Source: Isochrysis galbana (taxonomy: Eukaryota > Haptophyta > Isochrysidales > Isochrysidaceae). Taken from it: 64,000 nt of DNA. The first letter of the stretch is position 1, and each line of letters begins with the position of its first letter. Made by a program: the position numbers and the translations under genes. Location of the stretch: the NCBI GenBank assembly GCA_018136815.1, contig CM030942.1, positions 559,797 through 623,796 on the forward strand, in the 5' to 3' direction. The notes under the pieces are model-generated. The model did no database searches. It worked only from the letters and a program-made list of their open reading frames with translations, and had not been told where the DNA came from. Positions 29,589 to 41,228 of this stretch are shown piece by piece.

Positions 29589-31478
29589 TCACTCGGTAGT
29601 ACAACGAGAGTGTGTTCCAGAGACAGCGCCCCCCACATGTCTGCTCGAGATGAGTCCGCCACTGGCTCCGCCCAACCCAGGTAGGTTCCAACCCACAGTT
29701 CGCAAGGGAGTTACTGCACTAGCCACGGCATCCCGCACGGTCTCAGCCATCTCAACACCGCGATCGAGTATGGCCGCCAAGCCACTACGCTTCGGCTTCT
29801 TTGCTCGGAGGTGGAGTAGCGATGCTTCAGGGCGACGGGAACGCAGGTAGGCGTCAGCGGTGCTTAGGTCATCCACGAGCTTCAAGTTCTGTGCATGGAG
29901 AGCGAGCCAGGCTTCGCCGGTCGCCACCTTATCGATGTCCAGCTCAGGTCGGAAGGTGAGCACGTGCGACTTAAATGCGGCATGTACAGCATCGATCTCC
30001 TCCTGCAAAACACAAGGGCGAGCACAGTGCCCTAAGCGTCAAGACCAGATGTGTCCCATAAGCCTCGTTGGGCCAAGCCGGCCGCAAGAAAATGTTGCCA
30101 GGCGACGCACCTGAAACTTCGCAAGGCCTTCCTCCGTGTTTGGCTGGAAAATATTGATCGTTCGTTTGAATCTGTAAGGCGAGGACGCAGCAAAGTGCTG
30201 AGAGAGAAGGCTGACTCCCAAATAGTAGTAGGATGCTTCACCAAGTCATTTCGAGCTTTGGAAGTCCGGGAGTGGGCTCCACAGTGTGTGCACGGGAGAA
30301 GTCTGGCATGTGAATGAGCGCGCCAAGCGATTCTCGCGGGAGATCTCGACTCACCGTCCCGAGGTTTTCTGCACGTACTCCACGCCACCTCGATCGAGAA
30401 CTCGCGATAGATTGGGGGCGCCCGCAACAACGCCAACTGAGCCGATGTACGCAAATGGCGAGGCTAGCACGCGATCCGCGACGCAGGCCATCATGTAACC
30501 TCCACTGGCGGCAACGAGGTCAATGCACGCCGTTGTCTTGACGCCTGCAGCCCGCAGCCTGGCGATTTGCGCCGCAGCAAGGCCATACTCTGCCACTGGG
30601 CCACCTGGCGAGGTGATTCGCAAGACAACTTCATCATAAGGCGAGGCCACCGTCAAGAGGTACGTAACCTGGGCGCGTAACGTATCGAGCATTAACCGCA
30701 TCGGTGGAGCTGGTTGCCTTGCTCCTGAAGGTGGTGCAACCGGTCGTACGTCAAAGTCGACGACGAAGACGCGAGGGTTGAGCCGCTGCCTGATCCGACG
30801 GGGGGAGACGCCCGCAGCAAGTTCAGCCTCGACTTCCTTGGCCATTTCTCCTAGCCGGCGAGCCTTGGCCTGCGTGAGATCCTGCTGCATTTTCTCTTCG
30901 CTCGCGCTCAGTTGCCTTTCGAGCTGGGCTCCTACGCTTGCTGGCCGAGGCGCTTCGGCCGCGAAGAGCTCTGTTAGCTCGAGCTCCACGCCCTGATCCT
31001 TGGGCAACGACAATGTGACCGACTGTGGAACATGGCTGCCAACCATGAGGTCGCGCCCCTCCTCCCCATCACCTCCTGCATTGGACGCCATCCGTCTCCT
31101 CGCACTCGAGGCCACCCCAAGCCCACCGAGTAGTAGCGCAGCACCCGTAATGTCGGGCAGCAACGGGAGCAGGAGCTCGCGGTGATGAGCCATCAGGACA
31201 CATGCGCCCGCAAGTGCTGACGCGCCGCCTGCTCGCAGCTGCCACGAAGACTCCTCCTTTGGGGGCAGTAGCTCTCTCAGGCGGCACGGCACAACAGGTG
31301 GACCTTCGTCCCGTACTTCGGCCGGCTCAATGATCGCGCCGCCCACCCGCACCGCCCCCGCGATGGGCGACTCAGCAGAGGCGGCGGAAGTCGGATGAGC
31401 GCTGCTGCACATCGTCCGTAGCACAGGCTGACCGAGCCGCGCAGGGGGACGGCGGATGAGCCGCGCAAGAACGGGCAT
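29589..31478 (-). CDS. S49 family serine protease (SppA/SohB-like)
   Basis: Exons 31478-30355, 30171-30111 and 30002-29589 join in frame (GT-AG), 532 residues. I start at ATG 31478, because the open frame upstream begins at a GTG inside GAG|GTGAGT. The N-terminus (MPVLARLIRRPPARLGQPV) is basic and Ser/Ala-rich like an organelle transit peptide, and a hydrophobic helix follows near LLLPLLPDITGAALLLGG. The protease core has ITSPGGPVAEYGLAAAQI, the nucleophile Ser in LVAASGGYMMA, then ASPFAYIGSVGVV. Exon 2 holds YKR/FKRTINIFQPNTEEG and exon 3 the general-base Lys in DIDKVATGEAW, followed by ALNLKLVD-like LKLVDDLST. Such enzymes degrade signal peptides or membrane proteins; plastid or mitochondrial location is likely. 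The Gly/Ser-rich C-terminus is not conserved. Confidence 0.9.
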
Positions 31479-31864
31479 TGGACTCGTAAGCGGAGGGACA
31501 GAGGTACTCACCTCGGGCCCTGTTGAGAATGCGCAGAGGGAGAGAGAGGGCAGGGAGTAAGAGGATTGTGGAGGCGCCGAGGCTAGGCCACCGACGACCG
31601 CGGCGCGCTCCAGCGGGGGACCTCTCCTCTTGCTTGCTCATAATCCCGTTCTGTTTGGCCCAGCCTATATTGGGCCCAGTGACTGTGAGAAGAGCGGTGT
31701 AGATCAGAGTAACCATTGGAGGCTAGCTAGCGAAACGAGTCGGTGACGAGTGACGATACCACGTTGCCACACCGTACTCCGGAGCCGGAGGAGTAGAACC
31801 ACTCCTACAAAACAACTCAGGCTAGACACTCCCCCACAGCGATATTCGATATCGCTGCACAAAC
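31479..31864. other. SppA upstream region and Copia flank
   Basis: 31480-31740 is probably the 5'UTR/promoter of the protease. 31800-31860 has ACACTCCCCCACAGCGATAT followed by a TCGATATCG palindrome just after the Copia polyprotein stop (minus). It could include an LTR start, but I find no second LTR copy in the window. Confidence 0.35.
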
Positions 31865-34250
31865 TCAAACTTTTTCATTGAGAAGGGAAGAACGGTGACG
31901 GAGGAAGGTGTTCTTGTCAAGGCATTTAGTAAAAATGTCGGCGGTCATCATCGAAGTAGATATCCAGTGTGGGACAGAGATGTGATGGAGAAATTGTTCT
32001 CGAGCATATAGCAGCCAGCGAACATAGTGGCGAGTACGAGCCGTTACTCCGGGGTTCTTGATCGAGTCACGAGTCGCTGAGTTGTCAGTGAAGATGCGGA
32101 TTGGAAGTTGCTGGGGGTTGTCAAGAAATTCAAACAGATGGAGAGTAAATTGAAGGTTCCGAGCGGCTAGCGCATATACAGCGGTTTCAGCTTCAGCAGA
32201 TGATTGGGCGACTAGCTTGAGTTTCTTGGATTGGTATGAAATCGATGCTCCCCCATACTTGATGGTGTAGCCGGCAAAGGGTTTGGCTAAAGAGCCCCAA
32301 GATGAGTCAGCATATACTTCCAGAGTCCCTTTTGATCCTTCGTAGGTGAGTCCAAGGTTTTTGGTATGATGAAGATAGCTGACAACACTGAGGGCGGCGT
32401 CATAATTTTGGGGAGACGGGTCCTGCATAAACTGGCAAAGGAAAGAGACATGAAACGAGATGTCTGGGCGAGTGATGGTTACCCATAACAGCGAACCCAT
32501 AAGTTGCAGGTAGGACTTAGATCGCATACGAGACCTGTCGACGTCTGAGTTAGCTCCCGATAGCTTGTGAAATTCTTCAATTCGCGACTGACATATGGGA
32601 GTGGTGAATGATTTGCTTGTGCGTTCGCTTAGGAAATTGGTAGCTACCTCTTCAATGTATTTGGTTTGGCATAGAGTTATCTCACGGACCGACCGATGAC
32701 GGGTGATTTCAAAGCCAAGGAATCGAGAAGGCTCACCAATGATGCTTACATTAAACCTTTTGGAGTATTGACAGATAAATTCGTCGACTAATCCTCGGCG
32801 CCCCTTGGGAAATCTGACCAGCATGTTGTCAACATACAAGGCTAAGTAGATAGTGGAGCCATCTTCGTTCTGACGCTTGAAGAAATTAGGTTCAACAACA
32901 GATTGTTGGAAGCCAATTTTGGTGAGAGTAGCCGTATTGGTGATCATGTATTGGTAGCCAGCTTGTTTCGTGCCCTCAAGCGGCGCAAGTAACAAGCATG
33001 CAGCATAATTCGGGTCCTCAAATCCGGTTGGTTGGACTATGTAGAGCGGGTTTCCATCCATATCAGCTGACGAGAACGCCTTCACGGTGTCTATTTCCAA
33101 AAGATCGTCATCTGCTTCATTGGTGAGAGCTAAGAAGATCCTAGAACTCTCATGTCGCAGTGTCCCGCAGAAGGTTTCGGTGAAGTCGACCCCTGGCACC
33201 TGGCTGTAGCCACATGCAACCCATCTGGCCTTGAAGCGCTCAACAGAGCCGTCCGGGTTGTACTTGACCTTGTACACCCACTTACCTTTCATTGGTTTGC
33301 GTCCAGCAGGGATCTCTTCTGCCTTGACCAGTTTCCAGGCCCTGTTGGTCTCATACTTCCCGGTGACATCCTCCTGCATCGCCTCACGCCATTTCTCTGC
33401 ATAAACTGGGTCGCTGACGGCCTCCTTGAACGACCGGGGCTCTGGGATGGGTCCAGTAGGAGTTGCTGCCATGAGTGCCTGTGCAATTTTTGGAGACACA
33501 GACATGGATGACTCCCCCACGACCGAAGCGGTCGCAGATGACGAGGTGGCAGCAGCGAGAGGGTCGGTGCCGGCGGGGGTGACGGCCGAGGATGGCAGGA
33601 GCGGCGGCGGGGCTCGTTCGAGTGCGGAGAGTCGGCGTGATGGGGTGGGGAGGGAGGCACCATCGGTGGCGCGACGGACGAGGGGGGGGGCATTGCGGGC
33701 GAAGAACGGCGGGAGACCTCAGCGAAGGACGTGAAAGAAGATTCCTGAAAGCATACGTCAACGGCAGTGGTTATTCTACGAAGCGAGGGTATATATACGA
33801 AGAAACCACGACGACGAGCGTCCCAGCCGAGATGTACTGCGGGGAAGCGCCGAGGAGCAAGCTTGGGAACAGGGTCTGCAACATGTACGAAGCAATCGCA
33901 AAGCATTACGCGAAAACGAGTCAGCGGAGTGGGAGGGCGTCGGGGGTCTGCTCTGCCCCACGGAACTTCGGGCGGAGAGAATGCATAGGATGGGAGAGAA
34001 TTCGAGATAGCAACCGCCTGTGACATGAGAAAAGGCCACAAGGTGGTGAAGAAAACATCGTGACCCGCATGCGCCAACATGACGCGCATGCTGCGGAGCA
34101 ATACCCCCCAGCCTCTCTCCGCGATTCCATTGGTCTGTGGGGAGTCTGCAATAGAAAAGGACCTTTTGGAGCAGTAGGCTAGCGGATTGGACACTTAGAT
34201 GACAAAACCAAGCTTGGTGGTCACTGAAGGTCTCAAAGAGGGCAGTCAAA
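31865..34250 (-). mobile_element. Decayed Ty1/Copia retrotransposon (integrase, RT, RNase H)
   Basis: The minus strand carries the end of a Copia integrase (SIADSPQTNGIAERGWGVLLRS at ~34.1 kb) and then RT and RNase H (frame 33520-31865: WVYKVKYNPDGSVERFKAR, RFLGFEI, MGSLLWVTITRPDI, YADSSWGS, IFTDNSATRDSIKNPG). The integrase and RT frames differ, so at least one frameshift lies near 33.5 kb and another near 34.19 kb. The RT active site reads YVDN instead of YVDD. Gag, protease and the integrase core are absent. Defective copy, distinct from the relics at 13.2 and 48.3 kb. Confidence 0.9.
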
Positions 34251-34826
34251 GCAACATTTCATCTCCTGGGGACCATGGGTAGAAGAGCTCCCCATTGGGT
34301 GGTATCAGCCGTTTCTCCCGTTTCTAGGACAAGCAGCAATTCCGACCAGGTGACCCGTAAACGCGTCACAAAACTTGGTGTTGCTGAGGGAATGGTGCCT
34401 AGGCACACCTGGAACATTTAATGAGGACATGCATGTGGTAACTCAATAGCCAAGGTTTGGGACAAAATAACATGCTATGCTCATGCTCTCACCTAGCAAA
34501 GTCCGTCCTAGTTTCTAGGACTGGTCCTAGAAAGCTGGGTACCTTTATCCGTAGAGTAGTGTAATAGTACTTGGTCTTTACATATTACATACAGGTTGCT
34601 CAAATAATCTTTGTCGCGTTCGTTTTTTTTATAGGGGCCTTCTAATTTCGGGGTGGTCGGGGGAGGGGGGTCAGTGGGTTTCGGCCTGTTCGCCCAAGAG
34701 GCGTGTAGCACAAACATGCAAAGTACAATGTATTGGGTATTCGCAGTGTGGCTAGGCTATGTGCGACTGGAAGTGGAAGTGGTATAAATGCCTTAAAGGA
34801 ATCTTAATGCTTAATGCCTTAAAGGC
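34251..34826. other. Intergenic region
   Basis: May still contain unrecognisable Copia sequence near 34.25-34.40 kb. No gene is supported. Confidence 0.3.
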
Positions 34827-35180
34827 CTACATGAGGGAGTCGGCGAGCGGTCTGACGGCGTTCTTAGCGCCCGCCGCCGTGAGGTACGAGAGGTGGCGGT
34901 CCGTAGCGGAGTCGATGAGCCATTGGCCGTAGGTTGATCGGTTGATCGGGAGCCGATATTTGCGCGTGCCGCGTGCCGTTTCGTAGAGGGGGGCAAATTT
35001 CGCCGCCTCATAGCCACCTCTGCCGAGGGCTTCGAGCTCGTCGAGCCTCTGCTTAGAAAACTCGGTGATGGACTCGAGTTGCGTGAGGGTGGCCTCGGCG
35101 CTCGCGAGGGCGTCCTCGGCGGCCGCCGCAGGAACTATCGCTCTTGCCGAATGCGCTGAACGGCAAGTTAGTGGCCGCGA
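34827..35180 (-). CDS. Unidentified frame, possible exon or retroelement piece
   Basis: A minus frame with plausible protein character (ALASAEATLTQLESITEF, LGRGGYEAAKFAPLYETA, STYGQWLIDSATDRHLSYL) ending at a stop at 34827. The first part is Ala-rich and predicted helical. I recognise no family. It lies directly upstream of a plus-strand LINE RT piece, so it may be an inverted part of the same retroelement. The frame further upstream of 35180 looks non-coding. Confidence 0.35.
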   Translation of the reverse strand, partial: SRPLTCRSAHSARAIVPAAAAEDALASAEATLTQLESITEFSKQRLDELEALGRGGYEAAKFAPLYETARGTRKYRLPINRSTYGQWLIDSATDRHLSYLTAAGAKNAVRPLADSLM

Positions 35181-35454
35181 AGGTCTCTGTGAGAAGACAG
35201 CGCCCAAGATGCGTGAGATGCTGCTGGATTGCTGGATTAGTGGTTCCATTCGCCGCGAGTGCAGTAAGAACATTATGAAGTTTTTTTTAACCCTTCGTTT
35301 CGGTGGAACGATTTGTTGTTCGACGAGGAGCACGAGGTGGGTCCGTTCGTGTGGTGCGTGCGCGTGCTCGATGGGGCGCGGGAGGGAAGATTTTCGTGAA
35401 GCTGGACATCAAACATCAGCAGGCGTCTCCACAACTCACAACTTGACCGCTAAA

Positions 35455-35715
35455 TTCAGACTCACAATGGGCGCGATATTCCCCGCCGAGGGTCCGCCCT
35501 TTTTTGCTTCTTTGAAGCACCTCAACCTCAACGAACTCAATAAACGCCGACTGGAGGGGTGTATCACGGTGGACGAGACCACACAAGCTATCCGGAGCAT
35601 ATGTCCCGGCAAAAGCGCGGGCCCAGATGGGATACCGGCGGAAGTATACAAGGCACACGAAAAGATAGACGTGCCAATTCTAACGGATCAGTTTACGCAC
35701 AGTTGGCAGGCCTTT
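35455..35715 (+). mobile_element. LINE reverse transcriptase N-terminal fragment
   Basis: The plus frame reads LNKRRLEGCITVDETTQAIR then SICPGKSAGPDGIPAEVYKA, the first conserved block of non-LTR RT (x-GKSPGPDGIPAE-). Homology starts near 35455 and ends at 35715, so both sides are truncated. Confidence 0.8.
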
Positions 35716-35894
35716 TGCATTGACATTGGACCGAGCATAGCTTTAGCCACTCGCCTTCATCCGCGCGCCAGCAGATTTGTGGCGCCAATGAAAGTGGCCT
35801 TACAACTGCACCCGCACAGGGTTGGTTTTGCCAAGGTGGATGATGGCGTTGCTGCCTGTCTATTCTTGCATTTGCGCTACAGCACCCGACATTT

Positions 35895-38463
35895 CTATCC
35901 TTGCAGCGGACCCATTCCCCTCACCGCTTTGCCTATGTACACGGCCATGCCACCCATCGCCCTTGCACTAAAAGATGCAGCCCCCAATATGCGTTCTCGC
36001 GCTCGGATAGCAGCTTCAACAAGGATCTTCCAACACGCCAGCGCAGCGCTAGCAAAGCCCAATGCATGCCCTGCCACGCTTGCTGCCACAGCCTTGAGCA
36101 GCCGTTGCGCAGACCTGGCGACTTTGGTGAGGCCGCGGTGGTCTTGCGTGCTCGCGCTCGTCCTACTCCTTCGCGTAGGGTCTACATGGAGTAGCAAGCC
36201 GATGACTTCAAACGCAAGGCTGCCCAAACGTGCAGTCTTGCTGGACAGCTGGTTCGGCCATGAGGATCTCACGGGCAGCGTTTTGGCGTAGGGCGATTCA
36301 ATCTGCTCGTTTGAGCCGCGCCAACAAGATGGTCTCCAGGTCGAACACTTGGGCGGAGAGGGACTCGGAAGCGCCACCTCCTCGTGTGCCCACCTTGACC
36401 GCAACATTGGCATCGACAAGTCGTTGTTTACCTTGGCAGCCCTCTTGCCCGACAAACTCTCGGAAGCGGAGCGATTGGGGTGGTGCCAAGGCATGGTCCA
36501 TCTCGGCAAGGACACGGAGTGAGATGCGGAGTGCCCACTCTTTCCTCCTCTGGATGCGTAGTTTGTTGTCGGGGAAATCTTTGCCTCATCGCCCATGTGC
36601 CCATCGGCGTCAGCATCTCGAGTGTAGGCAGGGATGGCCATCTCCTCCGCAGCCTCCTGAATGGTAACCTTCTCGAGGTACGAGACAAAGTCAAGCGCTC
36701 CATTATACAATGACGCGATGGCGTCGCCAAATCCAGTACTCAACATGTCCGGGATCGAGACCGCATCTACAGGTGGGAACCAGGCAAACGCCAACCATGA
36801 GAAAAGGCGCATGATATCTTGCGACATCCTCTTGGAAGAGGGCGTCCGAGGCCGAGTTGTGCAAGGAGGCCGGGGCTGGGGCACACCTTCAGGCGGAGGC
36901 TGTGGCAGAGACGCACTCCGGCATCCTTGCGATGGTGGAATGACAGCACCACCGATGTAAACTCCCCACTCCCTTAGTGCCGGGTAGACAACCTGAGCAG
37001 GGTGTTGGCGAAAGGAGCATGGAGGAGAAGTACGTGGCGACGGCCCTCATGTGCACACCGGCACGAACCCAATACGTGCACATAGTAAAAGCATGGGCTC
37101 GGTCGGGGCCCGCACACCTTCGTGAGAAGCCACGTCTTTGCGCGATCCGTCCCAGCGCGGAGTAACCCCGTGCGAGGAGAAAACCAGTCGGTGCTTTCAA
37201 TATTCTCGCCCCAAGGAAATGCGTGAATGACTCGGTCAAGCTCAGATAGGGGAACCTGTAGCCAATGCAGCCGGTGATGCGTGGGATAGTCATGCTCGCA
37301 AAAGCGCTCTACATGAAGCATTGCTGTAGCAATCCTTGCCGTGGCGCTTGCTGGGTCACACCTTGCCAGCAGCAATGGAGTGAAGAAGAGCCCTAGCCTT
37401 CTTGCGCACTGGTCGTAGCACAAGATAAAGTTTGTCGAATGGGTTATTGAGAGGCGAACGCCATGAATCAGCAAGATTGAGCACAACCATCGATAGGCCG
37501 CGCTCGGGACACGGCTCGTATCTGCGGCATAAGCGGGTGCAAGATCGTGTAAGGCTGGCATGGACAGAGCATCGAAAGAAAAAGGAGCTAGTTCCACCCA
37601 TGGTGACACCGCGGGTCACACCATTGCCTACCCCTTTCACTCAGCGAGCACCTGCATCCTTCGCCTTTGCTGTCCCTACTACAGTGATCCTCCCCTGCCG
37701 TCGCCAACTTAGCTCGAATCAACTCCCTTGCCAGCCACGAGCCCTGGGCCGCTTGACAGAGCACCGTCTCTGCCTGCCAAGAGTCTGCGCAAATGACTGC
37801 AGTCCAAACCCGGAACTCTTCATGCTGGCGCGACCAGAGGGCTCGCGACCAGGTCATCCCCCGCATACAGATTTCAAACACCAGATACGTGGCGCGCGCC
37901 GTCGCCGTGCCGATGAGCAACAAGGCTGCGATGAGAAGCAGATAGTACTGCCCATTCGAGATAGAGCGCTCCTGCCGCGCATGGCGAACAGCGGCCTTGC
38001 GCGTGGTCGTTATCTTGCCGGGCAAGTCCTGCGCGGCGATCATGGCGGCGAGCTGTGGCGCACGTGTAAACTGCTGGACCCTCTCAACGGACTGCCGCAG
38101 CCGTGGCCCGGTGGCCGGGCGCTTTATCCTGCTGTTCCGGGGCTGCGCGCCGGCGGGTACCGTGCGGCTGCGCTCGGCCAAAACAGGTGTGGGCACGTGG
38201 TAAGGATCGGACTTTTGCGGTGGAGTCCGCGGCGCGTTGCGCGTGGACCTAGGCCCGACAGGCCCCTCGCTGTCCCTCTGCTCCTCGCGTGAAGTGACTG
38301 GCTCGAGCGTAGATAGAGGAGAGAGAGGAGGGAAGGGGGTGAGAGGGTGCTCGTCGTGGGCTGGGAAGGCAGACGTGTAACCGATTGCTCCGGCGAAGTC
38401 CGCGTGCGTCGCCGGGACCGCCTGGGTCCATAGCTCACTCTCCGCCTCGTCTGAGTCGGCCAT
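35895..38463 (-). CDS. Membrane protein of unknown family (735 aa)
   Basis: Four exons join in frame with GT-AG introns and matching phases: 38463-37652, 37521-37362, 37255-37118 and 36992-35895. The start ATG 38463 lies at the end of a (TC)n-rich tract. The acidic N-terminus (MADSDEAESELW) is followed by a Pro/Arg-rich region and one clear membrane helix (YYLLLIAALLLIGTATARA). Exons 2-3 are hydrophilic with several Trp and Pro (ADSWRSPLNNPFDKLYLVL, DWFSPRTGLL). Exon 4 contains IMRLFSWLAFAWFPPVDAV, then a charged stretch, and ends with a second hydrophobic region (AASVAGHALGFASAALACW). I recognise no domain. The consistency of four exon phases argues for a real gene. Confidence 0.65.
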
Positions 38464-38745
38464 CTCTCTCTCCTTCTCTCTGCTCTCTCTGCTCTCTCTG
38501 CTCTCTCTTCTCTCTCTTCTCTCTTCTCTCTCCTCTCTTCTCTCTTTTCTCTCCTCTCTTCTCTCTTCTCTCTCCTCACTTCTCTCTTCTTCTCTCTTCT
38601 CTCTTCTCTCTTCTCTCTTCTCTCTTCTCTCTTCTCTCTTCTCTCTTCTCTCTTCTCTCTTCTCTCTTCTCTCTTCTCTCTTCTCTCTTCTCTCTTCTCT
38701 CTCTTCTTTCTCTCTCCCCCCTGCCCTCTTTCTCCTCTTCGTTCC
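38464..38745. repeat. (TCTCT/TTC)n microsatellite in the 5' leader
   Basis: Almost pure TCTCTTCTC-type repeats from 38464 to about 38725, immediately upstream of the membrane-protein ATG. Open frames here encode only SLFSL or REEKR repeats and are not genes. Confidence 0.9.
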
Positions 38746-39224
38746 TGTGCTTCTCTCTCTCTCCTCTTCTCTCACCTCTGTCCTCCGCTGCCACGACTCT
38801 CCTGATGATTAGAGGGACCCTCTCATACCCCAAAATAGATAAATGGTCCTTCGTTCCAACCTCTAAAGTAATAAAGTAATCTTGGGGGCCATCTTTCCTA
38901 CTCTCTACTCTCTACTCTAGAGTAAAGACTATTTCTATTTCGCGGCACGCGGCCTACTAGAGCCCCCTACTCTGTCTGCTACTAGCTAGGCTACTACTGT
39001 CCCCTCTGCCGCCAGCTGCCGCCAGACCCGGAAGCCGCTCCCCCTCATCACTGAACATCTCTGCGTCGAACCAAGGAATCTCCTCGTCCTCTCCGTCTCC
39101 GTCGTCAGCTCTCCCTCCCTCCTCCTCTACCAGCCCGGTGCCCGGTCACCCACAAGAGGGGTGCGGAGGGCGAAATCGGTAATGAGAAAATGGAGGCCTA
39201 AATAAGCTTTCTATAGGTTCTGGT
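38746..39224. other. Intergenic region
   Basis: CT-rich and low complexity (ACTCTCTACTCTCTACTC around 38905). No gene. Confidence 0.4.
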
Positions 39225-39425
39225 ATGAGAGCAACTATAAGTTTATACTTGGTTCACCCATGGCGGGGCACGAGTAGGGGTTGGCGGATATATCCGGATA
39301 TATCTCTTGGATATTTGGGCGGCTTTGGCGGGCGAAGATATCCGCGGATATTTCGTGGATATTTGGGTCAGAGTTCGCCGCTCCCAGTGGTTCGCCCCAA
39401 AAACAAAACCCCTTGCGCGACGCCC
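39225..39425 (+). repeat. Module B leader followed by GGATAT-rich repeat
   Basis: CTATAAGTTTATACTTGG then TTCACCCATGGCGGGGC, followed by repeated GGATAT(C/T)... units ending TGGATATTTGGGTCAG and CAAAAACAAAACCCC. The second part matches 405-490 of the window. Confidence 0.6.
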
Positions 39426-39479
39426 CCCCCGCCCGCCCGCCCCCCTCCACAATGTGCAGAGGTGATGCCCCCCCCCGCA

Positions 39480-40050
39480 TGTGCCTTGCTTGTGCCTCAA
39501 ACCCGCCATGGATGGCCCATGCCTGAGCAAAGGCGTGACGCGCCATGATGCACCACACACCTTCCCGTCCTTCGCGCGCGCAGGTTCGAAGAGGAAGAGG
39601 ACGCGCGCGATAGCCGCTGACGATGAGCAGCGACTTGACCCTCCCCCTCCGCGCGACGACGACTCGAGCGACAAGGACCCGGTAGAGCTGAGGGACAAGG
39701 AGAAGGAGGCAGATAGAGGCAGAGGACGACGAGGAGCTCACGGGCACGTTTGAAGAAATCCACGAGACCTTGGACGGCCCCCGCGCCTCGAGCAGCCAGC
39801 CCATATCAAGTTCAAGGTGGGGCGATGAAGGTGGTCCACGAGATGATCGGCGAGGGCGTGATCACCACCATCGGCGACGGCACGCTGCACGGCAACAAGA
39901 AGGTGGAGGTGGAGTTTTCGGATTTTCGGTGAACGAGGGGAACGAGAACACGAAGATCAAGAAGTGGGTGGACAAACAAACTCATCCAGGAGCAGGTGTG
40001 TGTGCTGATGATATGCAAAGATGGGGTAACAGCTTATCAGCTCTCTAGGT
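39480..40050 (+). pseudogene. Possible decayed gene fragment
   Basis: Several short plus frames have protein-like character (MKVVHEMIGEGVITTIGDGT, then a switch to FSVNEGNENTKIKKWVDKQ) and a charged region (KRKRTRAIAADDE). The frame changes within 200 bases without splice signals, so a broken gene or retroelement product is more likely than a live one. A donor-like CAG|GTGTGT follows at 39999. No family recognised. Confidence 0.3.
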
Positions 40051-40369
40051 TATAGAGCTATCACTAATATTAGCACTAATATCAGTCAGCTCTTATGAGA
40101 GTTGTCCCAACCAACAACAAAACTCCCCCGTGCGCGCGCGCGCACGCGTGTCTTGATTACGCTCTCCACACCCACACACTCCACACACAAACTCTCTCTC
40201 CTCTAGCTAGATTAAGATAATTTCCACTTCCAGCTATTATAGATGTAGATTGGTACTACCAGTTGGATGAACCATCGCATCTTAAGGATTAAGGATTGGG
40301 GATAGATGAACGAGGACGAGCGTAGCAGCCGAGCAGCAAGCAGCCGACCGACGGAGGCTACTACGTATG

Positions 40370-40440
40370 TATGTATGAAGTGAGGAGGGGAGCGACGCGC
40401 GCTCCATGACCCTATCTTTGTAAAGATTGTTGCGAGAGGA
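40370..40440 (-). repeat. Retroelement head module C, inverted
   Basis: Reverse complement reads CAAAGATAGGGTCATGGAGC then GCGCGTCGCTCC, matching 55.13 kb and 41.65 kb. Confidence 0.65.
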
Positions 40441-40574
40441 GCGAGAGAGGAGCAGTGAGGAGGAGCGCCGGCATGGTCCCCTCCTCATTGCCCTCAGACC
40501 CACAATGGGTCTGCCCAATTCGTCACTGCCACATACGACCCATACCCATACCCATACCCCGCCCGCCTCCCAAT

Positions 40575-40740
40575 TCGCCAGTTCGCCCCCAGCATGCACT
40601 TGATGTCCGCCCCGCCCATCCTTGTAAACACTTGTGTGCATAATGCGACCACCTCAATACTCCTACGCATTGGTTGTCCATACACGATCTTCCGCTCGAT
40701 AACTACTATTTTGTCACAGACGTGTACGTAGTATGTACTA
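40575..40740 (+). repeat. Dispersed repeat H, copy 1
   Basis: Shares GTCCGCCCCG..CTTGTAAACACTTG, the ACCTCAATA...GGTTGT stretch and a TTTGTCACA end with 62870-63040. It ends in a TACGTAGTATGTACTACTAG palindrome just upstream of the LYR gene leader. Confidence 0.65.
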
Positions 40741-40870
40741 CTAGTTGATAGTTGGTTCTATTTTGGGGTGCGCGCGTTCGCTCCGTCTCTTCTCCCCTGC
40801 CCCCCTCCGCGCCCTCCCTTCCCGTCGTCGGCCTCTCCGCCCGGTGGAAAACCGCTGCGCCCGCCGGTGG

Positions 40871-41228
40871 ATGCACCCGCTGGTGCGTGCCGGCCGCCCT
40901 GACCCACCTCGCACGCGCCGGCCCAACATGTACGCCCTTGCCGCTGTAGGTGCGCAATCTCTACCGGCGAATCATTACGGTCGGCCGCGACTACCCAGCC
41001 GGCCTCGACTACGTTCGCAAGCGCGCAAAGGCGGAGTTCGCGAAGCGGAGTGAAATCACGGATGAAATTGAGCTGAAACGCGCCGTCAATTATGGGAGGT
41101 ACATGGTCAAGGAGATGATCGGCGTCATCCAGCTTAAGAAGTACCGCTCCATCAAGAGCAGGTATCAAGAGCCTGAGCCACAGCAGGAGACATCACCGAA
41201 ACCTCCGCCCGGTAGACGGCAGAAGTAG
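40871..41228 (+). CDS. LYR-motif protein, ETFRF1/LYRM5-like
   Basis: A tiny first exon 40871-40882 (MHPL) joins exon 40950-41228 through a 67-nt GT-AG intron, giving 96 residues. The Complex1_LYR signature is clear: LYRRIITVGRDYPAGLDYV, then a helical region with RRAKAEF-like RKRAKAEFAKRSEITDEIE and the end MIGVIQLKKYRSIKSRY. The ..LKKYRSIKSRY ending is characteristic of LYRM5/ETFRF1, a mitochondrial factor that in animals removes FAD from the electron-transfer flavoprotein. LYR proteins usually bind acyl carrier protein. A Pro/Gln-rich tail is extra. The start exon is the least certain part. Confidence 0.85.

Noticed and set aside
37432-38292. Plus-strand 286-residue frame
   Set aside because: It is antisense to exons 1-2 of the minus-strand membrane protein, whose exon phases and introns are consistent.
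38464-38775. Glu/Lys/Arg repeat frame extending the membrane protein N-terminus
   Set aside because: It is the reverse complement of a TC microsatellite. The natural ATG is at 38463 after the repeat.
39235-39804. Minus frame of 189 residues at 39.2-39.8 kb
   Set aside because: It runs through the GGATAT repeat and module B; composition-driven, no family resemblance.
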